From NIOZ-UU13 sp035528395 (GTDB lineage Bacteria; Planctomycetota; Phycisphaerae; Sedimentisphaerales; Anaerobacaceae): a DNA stretch of 64,000 nucleotides. The position numbers and the translations under genes were made by a program. The notes beneath the pieces are model-generated. The model was given only the letters and a program-made list of their open reading frames with translations, was not told the DNA's origin and ran no database searches. Positions 1-9,013 of the stretch are shown in pieces. Numbering within the stretch: position 1 is the first letter of the stretch; the number at the start of each line of letters is the position of its first letter. Where the stretch lies: NCBI GenBank assembly GCA_035528395.1, contig DATKYR010000029.1, positions 1 through 64,000 of the forward strand, read 5' to 3'.

Positions 1-163
1 TTGACTTTGTTTTCCTTAACCATAAATAACTCCTTTCGATATGGCCAAACCGGGTGTAAACCGGCAGGCGTTAAAACATTGATTTACGGCTCATATCGAA
101 AGGTTTTAGACAATCAACGTAATTTTGTTGCGAAAGAACGATACCATATTAGGAGGCTGATAA

Positions 164-217
164 ATGAGAAAGACAGCCCTCTTTGTTTATTTGCTTTTGC
201 TTGCATCAGGCTGTTAG
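164..217 (+). CDS. 17-residue lipoprotein-signal-like peptide ending at the lipobox Cys
   Basis: A short frame with a good ribosome binding site (aggagg, about 7 bases before ATG) encodes MRKTALFVYLLLLASGC followed at once by TAG. The peptide has a basic start, a hydrophobic core and the lipobox LASGC, so it looks like a complete type II signal peptide whose stop codon falls exactly after the Cys that would be lipidated. Either it is the front end of a lipoprotein gene truncated by a stop codon, or it is a real mini-lipopeptide. I could not follow a continuing reading frame after the stop. No function is claimed. Confidence 0.4.
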   Translation: MRKTALFVYLLLLASGC

Positions 218-365
218 CTCCGAAAGATAAATCCTAAAAGTGACGGATTGATGCTAATGGTTGAGATATGGAAGATTGACAGTTCGTAATCACAATATCC
301 TGCAAATTCGGGATGGCAACTGTAGGTGAGCATACAAATTTTATGTTTTTAATAGGAGATACGTT

Positions 366-908
366 ATGGAAACGAAACAAAAACCAGGTTTGAGTTACTT
401 CGACATAGCATTACTTTGGTTCACACTGACATTGTGGCTCGCGATATTTCTTTTCGGCACACTTGTGAACTCCGCACCCTATCGAAGCCGCTTCGCAGCT
501 CTTGAAGGAGGCGTTATTGAAGTAATAAAGAACGGCTTGTTAGTAGTGCTGGCATACACATTGACTAACGTTGCATTCCTCTGCATCTTGGCTGGCCTAC
601 TTGGAACTCTCGGCGTCAAAGCAATTCTCGGGACCAAAGAACACAAGGATTCTGAAAAAGACACGACCTCTCCAAAGAACTCAGCCATACTCCGAGGGTT
701 CCTCGTCTATTTGACGCTAATCGCAGGCGTTTTGATCTTTGGCGAGAATCCCGCTGAACCAACACAAATTCAGTACGTGAAACTTGCGGGGTTAATGTCC
801 CTCGCGGGATTTGTTATGAATTACCAGCCGAAGATTTTCGGGCGATTAATGGAGCGAGCTGGACGCTTGTTCACAAACCGTGCCAATGAATCAGAGGATC
901 AGAGTTGA
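366..908 (+). CDS. Hypothetical four-helix membrane protein
   Basis: The 180-residue protein has about four hydrophobic segments (near residues 11-31, 55-86, 110-128 and 140-156). A polar, charged stretch with KEHKDSEKD near residues 91-108 lies between the second and third. The ATG is preceded by ataggagat, a clear ribosome binding site. I do not recognise the family. It is probably an inner-membrane protein standing alone, since the next genes are on the other strand or separated by repeats. Confidence 0.7.
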   Translation: METKQKPGLSYFDIALLWFTLTLWLAIFLFGTLVNSAPYRSRFAALEGGVIEVIKNGLLVVLAYTLTNVAFLCILAGLLGTLGVKAILGTKEHKDSEKDTTSPKNSAILRGFLVYLTLIAGVLIFGENPAEPTQIQYVKLAGLMSLAGFVMNYQPKIFGRLMERAGRLFTNRANESEDQS

Positions 909-950
909 GGCTGATGCAAAGCCAATTAGTCACGGGATAGCTTTGTAGGG

Positions 951-1096
951 TGGGGCTTGCCCCACCAGCGGGAATCCAGATCCCGTACTTCACCGGCGAG
1001 GAGAGATTTTCACCCAAATTCCAAAACTCGCGCTTGACCTCGGCCTACAGTTCGCATATTCTGCTCATTAACGGAAGAAGCAACGGAAACTTCTTA
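951..1096 (+). repeat. Repeat block A/B, first copy, with hairpin
   Basis: The block begins with a small perfect hairpin (ggtggggc-ttgcc-ccacc). It continues with unit A (cgggaatccagatcccgta ... ttcacccaaattccaaaactcg, about 970-1030) and ends with unit B (ggaagaagcaacggaaac, 1073-1095). Both units recur about 280-430 bases downstream but in the opposite order (B, then A). This is non-coding sequence. Confidence 0.65.
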
Positions 1097-1164
1097 TACG
1101 AATAGACTGTATAATCATTGTTCTTCTGTATGATAAATACAATTACATTTGGAAAGGTAATAGC

Positions 1165-1305
1165 ATGAAAGTTCTTCCTGTTAGAAGATGCTTCTTGTGG
1201 GCGGTCCTTGTTGTTGTAGTAGTAATCATAATCTACAGAATAGGGTTCCATAGACCCGTCCCTGGCTTCAACGAAGAAGCTATAAGAAAACTAATGACCA
1301 AATAA
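1165..1305 (+). CDS. 46-residue single-pass membrane protein
   Basis: A short frame starts at ATG after ggaaagg and encodes a basic N-terminus (MKVLPVRR). A hydrophobic helix of about 15 residues rich in Val and Ile follows (residues 10-23), and then a polar tail ending in RKLMTK. The ribosome binding site, positive-inside start, single transmembrane helix and clean stop argue for a genuine small protein. It sits exactly between the two copies of the A/B repeat units. No family recognised. Confidence 0.45.
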   Translation: MKVLPVRRCFLWAVLVVVVVIIIYRIGFHRPVPGFNEEAIRKLMTK

Positions 1306-1348
1306 CTCTACACATTATATTCTCTACTTGAGCGGCTATATGGCGTAT

Positions 1349-1495
1349 GGAAGAAGCAACGGAAAATTCTTGTAAAGAAATAAGCAGCCGTAGCCCCACC
1401 AATTGTCATTCCCGCGAAGGCGGGAATCCAGATCCCGTAATCTACCGGCGGCGATAAATTTTCACCCAAATCCCAAAACTCGTTCTTGATTCAGG
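1349..1495 (+). repeat. Repeat block B/A, second copy
   Basis: Unit B (1349-1370) comes first. Next is a palindromic gtcattcccgcg/cgggaatccag element (1405-1431), and then unit A continuing through ttcacccaaatcccaaaactcg to about 1482. It matches the 951-1096 block with a few substitutions and with the order of the units swapped. Confidence 0.65.
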
Positions 1496-1546
1496 ATGCT
1501 CACGTAGGTCGCGATATTTCACACATAGACTTCTTTGTTCTGCAAT

Positions 1547-2026
1547 TCATGTCGACAGGTGGATATCATTGGCTCCCTGCGAACCATCTGGATTCTTCCA
1601 TTTGAGGTGCGTTTTGTATGACATGGCACTATACATGTTGAGAGCGGCAATTAGAGTGAACGACTGGCCGGGCTGGAGGGATGGGTACGGAAGCTTTCGT
1701 TTGCACTCGTTTCCAGCGAGGGGAATGTCGGGACTCGTGTGGTCGATCTCAAATGTCACATCCGAGGCTACTGCGCTGCCTTGATTCATAATGACGAAAC
1801 GGTAGTCTGTTCTTCCAACCTTGACCAATTCCGCTGTCACGCATGCTTTTTCTTGTGTCTGCTCCTCCTTCTCGATAAGGTCGAGCTGCTTCTTTGCGAG
1901 TGCAGCAGTGATCGCCTCGAACTCGATCTGCCTCGCTTGTACCTTGTGTGTTCGGACCATCGACACAACTGAGATCGCGACCGCAAAACTGGCGAAAAAT
2001 AAACTGATGATTTCGTAAGTTGTCAT
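1547..2026 (-). CDS. Hypothetical membrane-anchored protein with an extracytoplasmic beta-rich domain
   Basis: The 159-residue product starts at MTTYEI, the more likely start; a longer frame reaches 2065 without a better ribosome site. One N-terminal transmembrane helix (about residues 5-25) is followed by a helical charged stretch (residues 28-60) rich in Glu, Lys and Gln. A C-terminal part contains GSAVASDVTFEID and LQPGQSFTLIAAL, the kind of pattern seen in small beta-sandwich domains. The family is not recognised and no operon partner is visible. Confidence 0.6.
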   Translation of the reverse strand: MTTYEIISLFFASFAVAISVVSMVRTHKVQARQIEFEAITAALAKKQLDLIEKEEQTQEKACVTAELVKVGRTDYRFVIMNQGSAVASDVTFEIDHTSPDIPLAGNECKRKLPYPSLQPGQSFTLIAALNMYSAMSYKTHLKWKNPDGSQGANDIHLST

Positions 2027-2138
2027 AATCTTTTTCTCTAACGAAAAGCTAATAATATACAACACGAAATACCGATGACATCTATCAGGGCTGATTTTAT
2101 GCTACATTATACACATTACCCTCGCGAATAAAAGTTTA

Positions 2139-2157
2139 CCCTGAGCCTGTCGAAGGG
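2139..2157 (+). repeat. Dispersed cctgagcctgtcgaagg repeat
   Basis: A short copy of the repeat ccctgagcctgtcgaaggg. Relatives occur at 10335-10409, 33355-33385 and, in inverse orientation, inside the coding sequence at 57738-57766. It is placed between two minus-strand hypothetical genes. Confidence 0.55.
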
Positions 2158-2253
2158 CCCTTTCTATATCACCGAACTGATTAAAAACAATCAACGCTCT
2201 TGCTCATTAGCTACGCGCCATCGGCTTCTCATGAAGCCTTATGTTAGCTTCAC

Positions 2254-2499
2254 TTATGCAAGCTCCCATATTCCTCGTGGTGATAAACTCGCAGGACGGA
2301 TTAATCCTTCATCACGAAGCAATGAACCTGCCCAACGAATCTCATACTGCCATTCAAAGAGGAGGTCATCAGATTCTCTGATGTCTTGTTCATGTGATTC
2401 CCAGACCTTTTTACTGATATCGAGTATTCTTGCTTGTCCACCGAGAGCTTGGAGTGCTTCTAGCACCCATTTTTTCATTATTTCTCGTCCTTTTGACAT
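2254..2499 (-). CDS. Mrr_N-like winged-helix protein
   Basis: The 81-residue protein resembles the N-terminal winged-helix domain found in front of Mrr-type restriction endonucleases. It has a start-helix WVLEALQALGG, the segment ARILDISKKVWE, then W-AGSLLRDEGLI and a terminal SPRGIWEL. The C-terminal nuclease domain is absent and the frame ends directly after the wing. It could be a stand-alone DNA-binding regulator or a truncated Mrr remnant. A second ATG at codon 8 is also possible, with aaagga just before it. Confidence 0.6.
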   Translation of the reverse strand: MSKGREIMKKWVLEALQALGGQARILDISKKVWESHEQDIRESDDLLFEWQYEIRWAGSLLRDEGLIRPASLSPRGIWELA

Positions 2500-2682
2500 T
2501 AAATAATTTCCTCTGTAGCCAATATAATAATACCTGTATCATAGTTATCTAACACTTTTTGTTACTCAAACCTACCAATTTATTTCCGATACAACCATGT
2601 TTGTAAATCAATGTAAAAATGTCCGCCCCTGCTGATTCCATTATGAACGGCATTCTCGCCTAAGGCAATACGTTAGACGAAT

Positions 2683-3534
2683 TTAGAAGTTGTTATTGAG
2701 GTATTCCGGCTTGCCGTCGTCACTATCGTAACCTGTCGATTCTTTGGTCTCGGCGTCAATTCTGATTCGCTTGATGCCCTCAGCCTTTTTCGTGTTGCTG
2801 TCAACAGTAACTAAAATTGCGTTCATTTTCACATCGCCCGTCGCTATTTCAAACGGAAACGGCATCTGCGTCCTAAACGACTTTAAGACGTTCTCGACGC
2901 TTCGTCCGAGCACCGAATCATGCGCTCCGGTCATCCCGATATCTGTGATATACGCGGTGCCTTTGGGCAGGATTCTTTCATCGGCTGTCACCACGTGGGT
3001 GTGCGTGCCGAAGCACAAGCTGGCCCTGCCGTCAAGATGATAGCCCATCGCGATTTTTTCACTTGTGGCCTCGGCGTGGAAGTCAACGATTATAATCTCG
3101 GCTTTCTGCTCAAGCTGCGGCAGGATTCTGTCAATAGCATTATAAGGGCAGTCGGCACCTTTCATAAAAAGACGCCCTATCAGCGCAACCACCGCCACGG
3201 TCGGCCCTTTATTGGTTGTATAAACTGCTACTCCCCTGCCGGCTGCGTGTTCGGAAAGATTTGCCGGCCGAACAATATTCTCGGTTGTCTCTAATGTTTT
3301 GATTATTTCTCGTTTGCGGTAAGTATGGTCGCCCAAAGTAATCAGATTTACACCATACCGCAGCAGCTTGTCGTAGATTTTCGGTGTCAGGCCGGAGCCG
3401 CCGGCCGCGTTTTCAGCGTTGGCTATTACGCAGTCAATCTCCAGCTCTCTAACCAGCCGCTTTAGCTTATCGGCAATAATACGTCTGCCAGGCCGACCTA
3501 CTATGTCACCAATACAAAGAATGTTCACTTTCAT
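2683..3534 (-). CDS. YmdB/TIGR00282-type metallophosphoesterase
   Basis: The 283-residue protein carries the motif set of the YmdB-like calcineurin-fold phosphodiesterases: GDIVGRPGRR at the N-terminus, NAENAAGG, GDHTY, HAEATSEK, and GTHTHVVTADE followed by ITDIGMTG. These residues bind the two metal ions. Family members hydrolyse cyclic nucleotides such as 2',3'-cAMP and influence RNA turnover. Its neighbour on the same strand, downstream in gene order of RNase Y, is the matching RNA-decay factor, and ymdB and rny are adjacent in many bacteria. The length is normal and the protein is cytoplasmic. Confidence 0.9.
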   Translation of the reverse strand: MKVNILCIGDIVGRPGRRIIADKLKRLVRELEIDCVIANAENAAGGSGLTPKIYDKLLRYGVNLITLGDHTYRKREIIKTLETTENIVRPANLSEHAAGRGVAVYTTNKGPTVAVVALIGRLFMKGADCPYNAIDRILPQLEQKAEIIIVDFHAEATSEKIAMGYHLDGRASLCFGTHTHVVTADERILPKGTAYITDIGMTGAHDSVLGRSVENVLKSFRTQMPFPFEIATGDVKMNAILVTVDSNTKKAEGIKRIRIDAETKESTGYDSDDGKPEYLNNNF

Positions 3535-3691
3535 AATGTGTCATTCGTATAGATACTTCCTGTTGTCGGTTTTATAAATCCTGCCCGGCAACGCTGGGTT
3601 CTTAGCCACACCCGCCGATGACGGGTCAAACATCGAAATCAGAAACTCGAAACAATACAGTTAATTAGTTCCTGTTGCGGATAGAGTATTC

Positions 3692-3759
3692 GTCATTTCC
3701 GCGAAAGCGGGAATCCAGCTTTTTCGCTCTGGACCCCTGCTTTCGCAGGGGTGACATTG
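3692..3759 (+). repeat. Palindromic gtcattcc...cgggaatccag repeat pair
   Basis: Two hairpins lie back to back: gtcatttccgcgaaagcggg with its aatccag tail (3692-3718), and cccctgctttcgcaggggtgac (3734-3759). The same element occurs at 1405-1431, 10637-10665 and 33340-33399. The rest of the 537-base gap between rny and the phosphodiesterase gene holds only AT-rich taattaacta-type repeats (about 3860-3915). Confidence 0.65.
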
Positions 3760-4071
3760 TAGGTTTTTATTTTCTGCAACAGATACTAATTAGAAACTTT
3801 ACTACTCCAGTTTTTCCTGGTATCCTGATTGCTGATATCCTACAACCTGATTTCCAGGTAACCTAATGTCCTATTAACCAATCTCTAATTAACTAATTCG
3901 CTAATTAACTGCTAACTATTTCGTGCTTGTTGGCTTATATATATCTTTGACCAACTCGACTCCCGCATTCCAGATATTCAGGTCTCCGTATGTCTTTATT
4001 TTCTTGCCCATCTCTCTTGCAATCTTTTCATAACAAACCACATACCACATACGATATAAGATATACGATAG

Positions 4072-5652
4072 TTATTTCGCATATTCGACGCAGCGGACCT
4101 CACGCAGCAGCGTTACCTGGATTTCGCCGGGATAAGTCATCTCATCCTCGACCTTTTTGGCAATGTCACGTGCAATTTTCATAGCAGCCTCGTCGTCCAC
4201 CTGATCGGCGCTGACAATGACGCGGATTTCCCGGCCGGCCTGGATTGCGTATGCGTTTTCAACTCCCTTGAAGCTGTTCGCAATCTCCTCAAGTTTTTCC
4301 AGTCGTTTAATATATCTTTCGAGCGTCTCTCTTCGGGCACCCGGACGGGACGCACTCACCGCATCGGCCGCGGCAATCAACGGTGTATAAGGATTATCCG
4401 CCAGGACATCGCCGTGATGTCCCGCCACAGCATTCAGCACAATGGGCGATTCGCTGAAGCGCTTGAGATAATTCGCCCCTATAGCGGGGTGATTGCCCTC
4501 AACGTCATGGTCTATGGCCTTGCCGATGTCGTGCAGCAGTCCTGCCCGTCTTGCTATTGAGCCGTCCAGCCCGAGCTCGTCAGCCATAACCTGTGACAGA
4601 AACGCAACCTCAACACTATGGCGAAGAACGTTTTGGCCGTAACTTGTTCTATAGCTCAAAGCACCTAACAAACTCAGCACCTTATTGCTCAGTCCTCTGA
4701 TGTTCGTCTCGACGGCGGCGTCCTTGCCGATCTGCAGGAGTTTATGGTTGACATCTTTTTTGGTCTGCGCAACAAGCTCCTCGATCCGGGACGGGTGGAT
4801 CCTGCCGTCCTGAATAAGCCTTTCCATAGAAAGGCGGGCGACCTCGCGCCTGGCGGGGCTGAAACCGCTGACAACAATCATTCCGGGGGTGTCATCGACA
4901 ATGACATCTACGCCGGTGGCTTTTTCAAAGGCACGAATATTACGGCCCTCTCTGCCGATAATTCTGCCTTTCATATCGTCATTCGGAATCTCGACGGTCG
5001 AGACAGTTACTTCGCAGGTATGCTCGGCGGCATAGCGCTGAATGGCGGAGCTGATTATCTCCCTGCTTTTTTCGTCGGCGGTTTCGGTGCATTCCTCAAC
5101 CTTGCGTTGAATCAAAGCCGACATCTCATACTCGCACTCGTCTTCAAGGCGTTTCAAGAGCAGATCCTTGGCTTCTTCAATGTTCATCGCGGTGATTTTG
5201 AGCAGCTGATTCTTCTGCTGTGCCATCAGGATAGAAAGCTGTTTTTCCTTTAGACCGATATTGTGTGTTCTTCTATCGACCTCTTTTTGCTGCTGTTTTA
5301 ATGCCTTTTCGCGCTGCAGGAGCAGTTCCGCCTGGCGGTCAAGTGCATCCTCGCGCTTGGACAACCTCATTTCGGTTTCGTGCTGCTCAGCACGGATTTT
5401 ATTGGCCTCAGATGTAAATTCCTCTTTTTTCTTGATGGTCTCGGCGGCAGCATCAATCTGGGCCGACCTAATTATGTTCTCCGCTTCCCTTTTAGCACCC
5501 TCAATCTGCCGCTGCAGGTCGCTCTCGAAGGTTTTGGACTTTGCTTTGGAAAGCATCTGGTAAACAACGGCAACCAGACAGCCCCCCAGAAGAAGGCCAA
5601 TAACAAGCGCTCCGAACACCGTCGTCGGCCCTATTTGCATCAGAATATTCAT
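4072..5652 (-). CDS. rny: Ribonuclease Y
   Basis: The 526-residue protein has the complete RNase Y layout. An N-terminal transmembrane anchor (about residues 10-32) is followed by a long charged coiled coil (about 35-200), a KH domain with IIGREGRNIRAFE (near 230-245), and an HD domain with the metal site in LLHDIGKAIDHD and GHHGD. It is a membrane-bound endonuclease that starts mRNA decay. The start has aaaggtagg in front. The long leader upstream shows no gene. It lies upstream of the YmdB-type gene on the same strand, separated by repeats. Confidence 0.95.
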   Translation of the reverse strand: MNILMQIGPTTVFGALVIGLLLGGCLVAVVYQMLSKAKSKTFESDLQRQIEGAKREAENIIRSAQIDAAAETIKKKEEFTSEANKIRAEQHETEMRLSKREDALDRQAELLLQREKALKQQQKEVDRRTHNIGLKEKQLSILMAQQKNQLLKITAMNIEEAKDLLLKRLEDECEYEMSALIQRKVEECTETADEKSREIISSAIQRYAAEHTCEVTVSTVEIPNDDMKGRIIGREGRNIRAFEKATGVDVIVDDTPGMIVVSGFSPARREVARLSMERLIQDGRIHPSRIEELVAQTKKDVNHKLLQIGKDAAVETNIRGLSNKVLSLLGALSYRTSYGQNVLRHSVEVAFLSQVMADELGLDGSIARRAGLLHDIGKAIDHDVEGNHPAIGANYLKRFSESPIVLNAVAGHHGDVLADNPYTPLIAAADAVSASRPGARRETLERYIKRLEKLEEIANSFKGVENAYAIQAGREIRVIVSADQVDDEAAMKIARDIAKKVEDEMTYPGEIQVTLLREVRCVEYAK

Positions 5653-6409
5653 ATTTCCTACCTTTCTCTCGCATTTTTCATAGAGTTAAAAAACATCACT
5701 CAAGGGGTAAATTGCGGGATTTCCGGCAGGAAAGCCTCAAAGAAATGGCTGTGAGTTACGAAATCCTTTTCGCCAGAGCGTAGAATCAGCTACCTCGTGC
5801 CAAAATCTCCTCTGATTGCGGCATCTTCGGCATTAGAAGATATATTTTTTTTCTTATATTTGGCTGATTTTATACTCAATACCAACACTCCCTCATCGGT
5901 AAGCGAACGCTTTATCAAGCAGATTTCGTTTCACGCTAAATTCACTTCTCAGCGCCACATCAAAAGCTCAAATTCAAACTTTAGCCCTCGGTTTTACTCT
6001 CAGGCGCTAATAGTGTCTTTGCAACTTAACTACCGTTAGAGAAAAGAGTTATAAACTTTTCCCTTTTATATGCCCCTTTGCAAAGTAAGAATAAACCATC
6101 AAGGAAGATACGGGACAACCCACAATCTAATTCGTCAACAGTTGCTTACTGTATATTATAATACGGCATTTTCGTAGATGGGTCAAGAAAAAAAACTCGC
6201 GAATTAGCTAATTTTCTAAACACGGATACCCGCCTCCTCGGGAACAATTTTCACAGATTAGTGCGGAATTCTTTTGATTGACGGGAATTGCTGGGTTGGG
6301 TATTGTATTACTGTAGTTAGTAATGTACGAAAATTAATGTGGAAAAACTACCATTAACGATAATAAGATTATGTGGTCTAGTTTTTTCATGATATAACAG
6401 TCGGGCGTT
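5653..6409. other. Gene-free 750-base region upstream of rny and the methyltransferase
   Basis: No reading frame with a convincing start or domain is present on either strand. The part next to rny (5660-5830) is mixed-composition sequence that could be a long 5' leader. The part beyond 6040 is AT-rich and probably contains the promoters of the two divergent genes. A structured RNA cannot be excluded by eye, but I could not fit one to a known family. Confidence 0.5.
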
Positions 6410-6468
6410 AAAGGAGATGAGCAATTATCAGTGAGAGACTTATTACAACTCGAGAACTGCGTCCGTAT

Positions 6469-9012
6469 TTGGAGAAGTGCGGCTATCGCGTCCCTCTTTT
6501 GCAAGAGAACTATGCTTATGTAGATGCTTCCGGCTCCCATCAGGTCCATTTGGCTGGATTTGCACACCAAACTTACGATGCTCGAAGCGCATGCGTTGCA
6601 GGAGTGGATGCGGATTTGTTGACCGAACAATCAGTTGAAAAGTTGGTTACGAACTACCGCGGATTTGGGGCTCCGATTCTTTTTACATGTTGCCGAGAAG
6701 AACTTCAGTGGTGGAGTTTCACAACTCAAAGACCAACGCTCGAAGACAAGGTATCGGCTGATAAAGTTGCTAATTTTTTCAAGGAGCACTGTGAAGAATT
6801 TGCCCCAGGAAATATCTACCGCGCTAAGACTCTCGGTCGCTTGGATCCTCAGTATCAACTCACTTTTGTAGATGTTGGGCTGATGCCTCTTTTTGAACAT
6901 GAAATGGGTGACCACCTGTCGAAGCTAATAAGAAAGATGTGCGATGCCCTTCACAATGAAATTGGAAAGCCAGATATAGATGAGGATTTAGGACGATGGT
7001 TGTTTCAGTCAGTTTTTCGGTTATTGGCTGCAAAAATCCTAACAGACAAAAAAGTTCCAGAGTTCTCTGATCTAAACATGGACGATGTATCTGAAACATT
7101 AAGAAAAGTCCATAACCATTACAATGCAGGGCAACCAATAGATAAAGTAACTCCAAAGCAGGAAATTGGACTGAAAGCAGCTGCAAAGCTTCTCAAAAAA
7201 ATTGGCAGCTTAAGACACTTAACCATTGAATCACTTGCGTATGTTTACGAAAACACCCTTATTACGAAAGATATAAGAAAAGCATTAGGGATTCATGCTA
7301 CTCCCTCTTATTTGGTAGATTATATAGTATGGCAGCTTGCCCCATGGATTGAGGACATTCCCCTGCAGAATCGTGTAGTGTTGGAACCAACTTGTGGGCA
7401 TGCTCCATTTTTGATCTCGGCTGCTCGTCTGCTTCGAGAGATGATTGACGAAAGTGACCCCAAGAAACGCCACGATTACCTCAAAGATCATCTGATTGGT
7501 GTAGAGGTGGATTCTTTTGCAAGGGAGATTGCGAGGTTATCGTTGACTTTGGCTGATGTTCCAAATCCAAACGGTTGGCAGTTATTGCCTGCAGATGTTT
7601 ATAAAAGACAGGTTCTCTCAAAAGCAGCGAGCAACGCCACTATTTTGTTATGTAACCCGCCGTTCCAGAATTTTACACCCGAGGAAAAATGCAGTTACGC
7701 CGAAAAGGGTATCACCTTGCAGTATGGTAACAAATCCGCAGAGGTACTTGGTCGAACTTTGCCTTATATACCCCCTGGTTCAGTATTTGGTGTAATCCTC
7801 CCTCGTAGTTTTCTAGAAAGCTTAAATGCCATTCCATTGCGAGAAATGTTGGTAAAGGACTTTCGAATATACGAAATATGTGTTTTGCCTGATAATGTTT
7901 TTCCCTCAGCAGATCATGAATCTGCCGTTATATTGGGACAAAAGCGAACTTCCAGAAAAATCATAAACAAAACAAGATACGTGAGAGTCAGAGAAAAAAC
8001 TCTAAATGAGTTCAGAGATCGTTACAGCGCGCCAACAGAGGTCATAGAACAAGATCAGTTTATTGCTTCCGATGATTGTGTTTTAAGCATTCCTGAACTT
8101 GATGAGGTTTGGAGTTTTTGCCAGAGCTTTAACCGGCTGAGAATGGTAGTGGATGAAAGAAAAACAGGAAAAGGCTTGGAGTACAAGCGCAAAGAAAACT
8201 TACCAGTTAATGCAGAAACAATAAGCACACAGAGATTTGAAGGGTCGGTTAGAGGTTATGCTAAGTTTGATGAAAAAATTAAGATTACGGAAACGCCTAA
8301 GCTATACTGGCTTAATCTTGCTGATAAGGTAATCCGACGCTCAGGTCATGGAAGAATAACTGGTATACCCCAAATTTTACTTAACTCAGCTCCAGTCAGC
8401 CGAGGACCATGGCGTTTGAAAGCGTTAATAGACAACAAAGGCTACCCCATTACGAGTAGCTTTATTGTAATTCGACCTAAGAAAAAAGGATGGTCACTTG
8501 AGGTTCTTTGGGCGATACTAAATTCTCCCTTGGCTAATGCTTATATTTACTGCTATGGGACGAAGCGGCTTGTTGGCGTCAGAAGAATTCTATCATTTCC
8601 GATACCAAATATGAATGCGAATGATTTGTATTTTTTAAGTGAGTTAGTTCAAGATTATTTCAAAATCTTTCACCTAAAACGTAGGATTCTCCAGCCGGAG
8701 ATAGATACTAAAGAAGCAAAGCAAAAGATACTTGCCATTGATGCGGAAGTCATGCGTCTCTACGATTTACCTCCGAGACTTGAACGACAGGTATTGGATT
8801 TGTTTTATGGATGGCCACGAAAAGGTGTGGACTTTAAGTTTACCCGATACTTTCCGAGAGACTTTGAGTCATATATTCCGTTAAATGAATATCTTTCTGA
8901 GGAATATCAGAGGTCAACCGTATCTTTCGTCAGTAAATGGGTAGAAGAGGTGATATCACCTGAAATTATTAAGGCTTTTAAAGCTGCGGAAGAGGCATTT
9001 AAAGAAGATTGA
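6469..9012 (+). CDS. N6-adenine DNA methyltransferase with target-recognition domain (R-M-like)
   Basis: An 847-residue class I methyltransferase. Motif I is LEPTCGHAPFL (about 305-314), a variant of the usual DPxCGxGxFL, and motif IV is NPPF (about 396-399), the N6-adenine signature. A C-terminal region with SFPIPNMN resembles the DNA-recognition part of type IIG or TaqI-like enzymes. No PD-(D/E)xK nuclease motif is evident. TTG at 6469 is the first conventional start, but the frame continues upstream as SERLITTRELRPY back to the stop at 6418. A strong aaaggag lies at 6410-6416, so translation may begin at ATT 6424, or a one-base insertion may have broken the start. It runs one base short of the PIN gene, so the two probably form an operon. 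The AT-rich coding sequence suggests acquisition. Confidence 0.82.
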   Translation: MEKCGYRVPLLQENYAYVDASGSHQVHLAGFAHQTYDARSACVAGVDADLLTEQSVEKLVTNYRGFGAPILFTCCREELQWWSFTTQRPTLEDKVSADKVANFFKEHCEEFAPGNIYRAKTLGRLDPQYQLTFVDVGLMPLFEHEMGDHLSKLIRKMCDALHNEIGKPDIDEDLGRWLFQSVFRLLAAKILTDKKVPEFSDLNMDDVSETLRKVHNHYNAGQPIDKVTPKQEIGLKAAAKLLKKIGSLRHLTIESLAYVYENTLITKDIRKALGIHATPSYLVDYIVWQLAPWIEDIPLQNRVVLEPTCGHAPFLISAARLLREMIDESDPKKRHDYLKDHLIGVEVDSFAREIARLSLTLADVPNPNGWQLLPADVYKRQVLSKAASNATILLCNPPFQNFTPEEKCSYAEKGITLQYGNKSAEVLGRTLPYIPPGSVFGVILPRSFLESLNAIPLREMLVKDFRIYEICVLPDNVFPSADHESAVILGQKRTSRKIINKTRYVRVREKTLNEFRDRYSAPTEVIEQDQFIASDDCVLSIPELDEVWSFCQSFNRLRMVVDERKTGKGLEYKRKENLPVNAETISTQRFEGSVRGYAKFDEKIKITETPKLYWLNLADKVIRRSGHGRITGIPQILLNSAPVSRGPWRLKALIDNKGYPITSSFIVIRPKKKGWSLEVLWAILNSPLANAYIYCYGTKRLVGVRRILSFPIPNMNANDLYFLSELVQDYFKIFHLKRRILQPEIDTKEAKQKILAIDAEVMRLYDLPPRLERQVLDLFYGWPRKGVDFKFTRYFPRDFESYIPLNEYLSEEYQRSTVSFVSKWVEEVISPEIIKAFKAAEEAFKED

Positions 9013-9013
9013 C

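Noticed and set aside
1..237. TTG-started frame of 78 codons at the window edge
   Set aside because: No ribosome site or recognised domain, and it overlaps the better-supported lipopeptide frame.
1045..1251. Minus-strand frame opposite the 46-residue ORF
   Set aside because: Codon pattern is a shadow of the plus-strand ORF and repeats; no ribosome site.
5680..5990. Possible 6S-like or other structured RNA upstream of rny
   Set aside because: I could not build a consistent long hairpin with central bubble by eye; a covariance search would decide.
5797..6039. 80-codon frame upstream of rny
   Set aside because: No ribosome site, low-complexity composition and no recognised domain.
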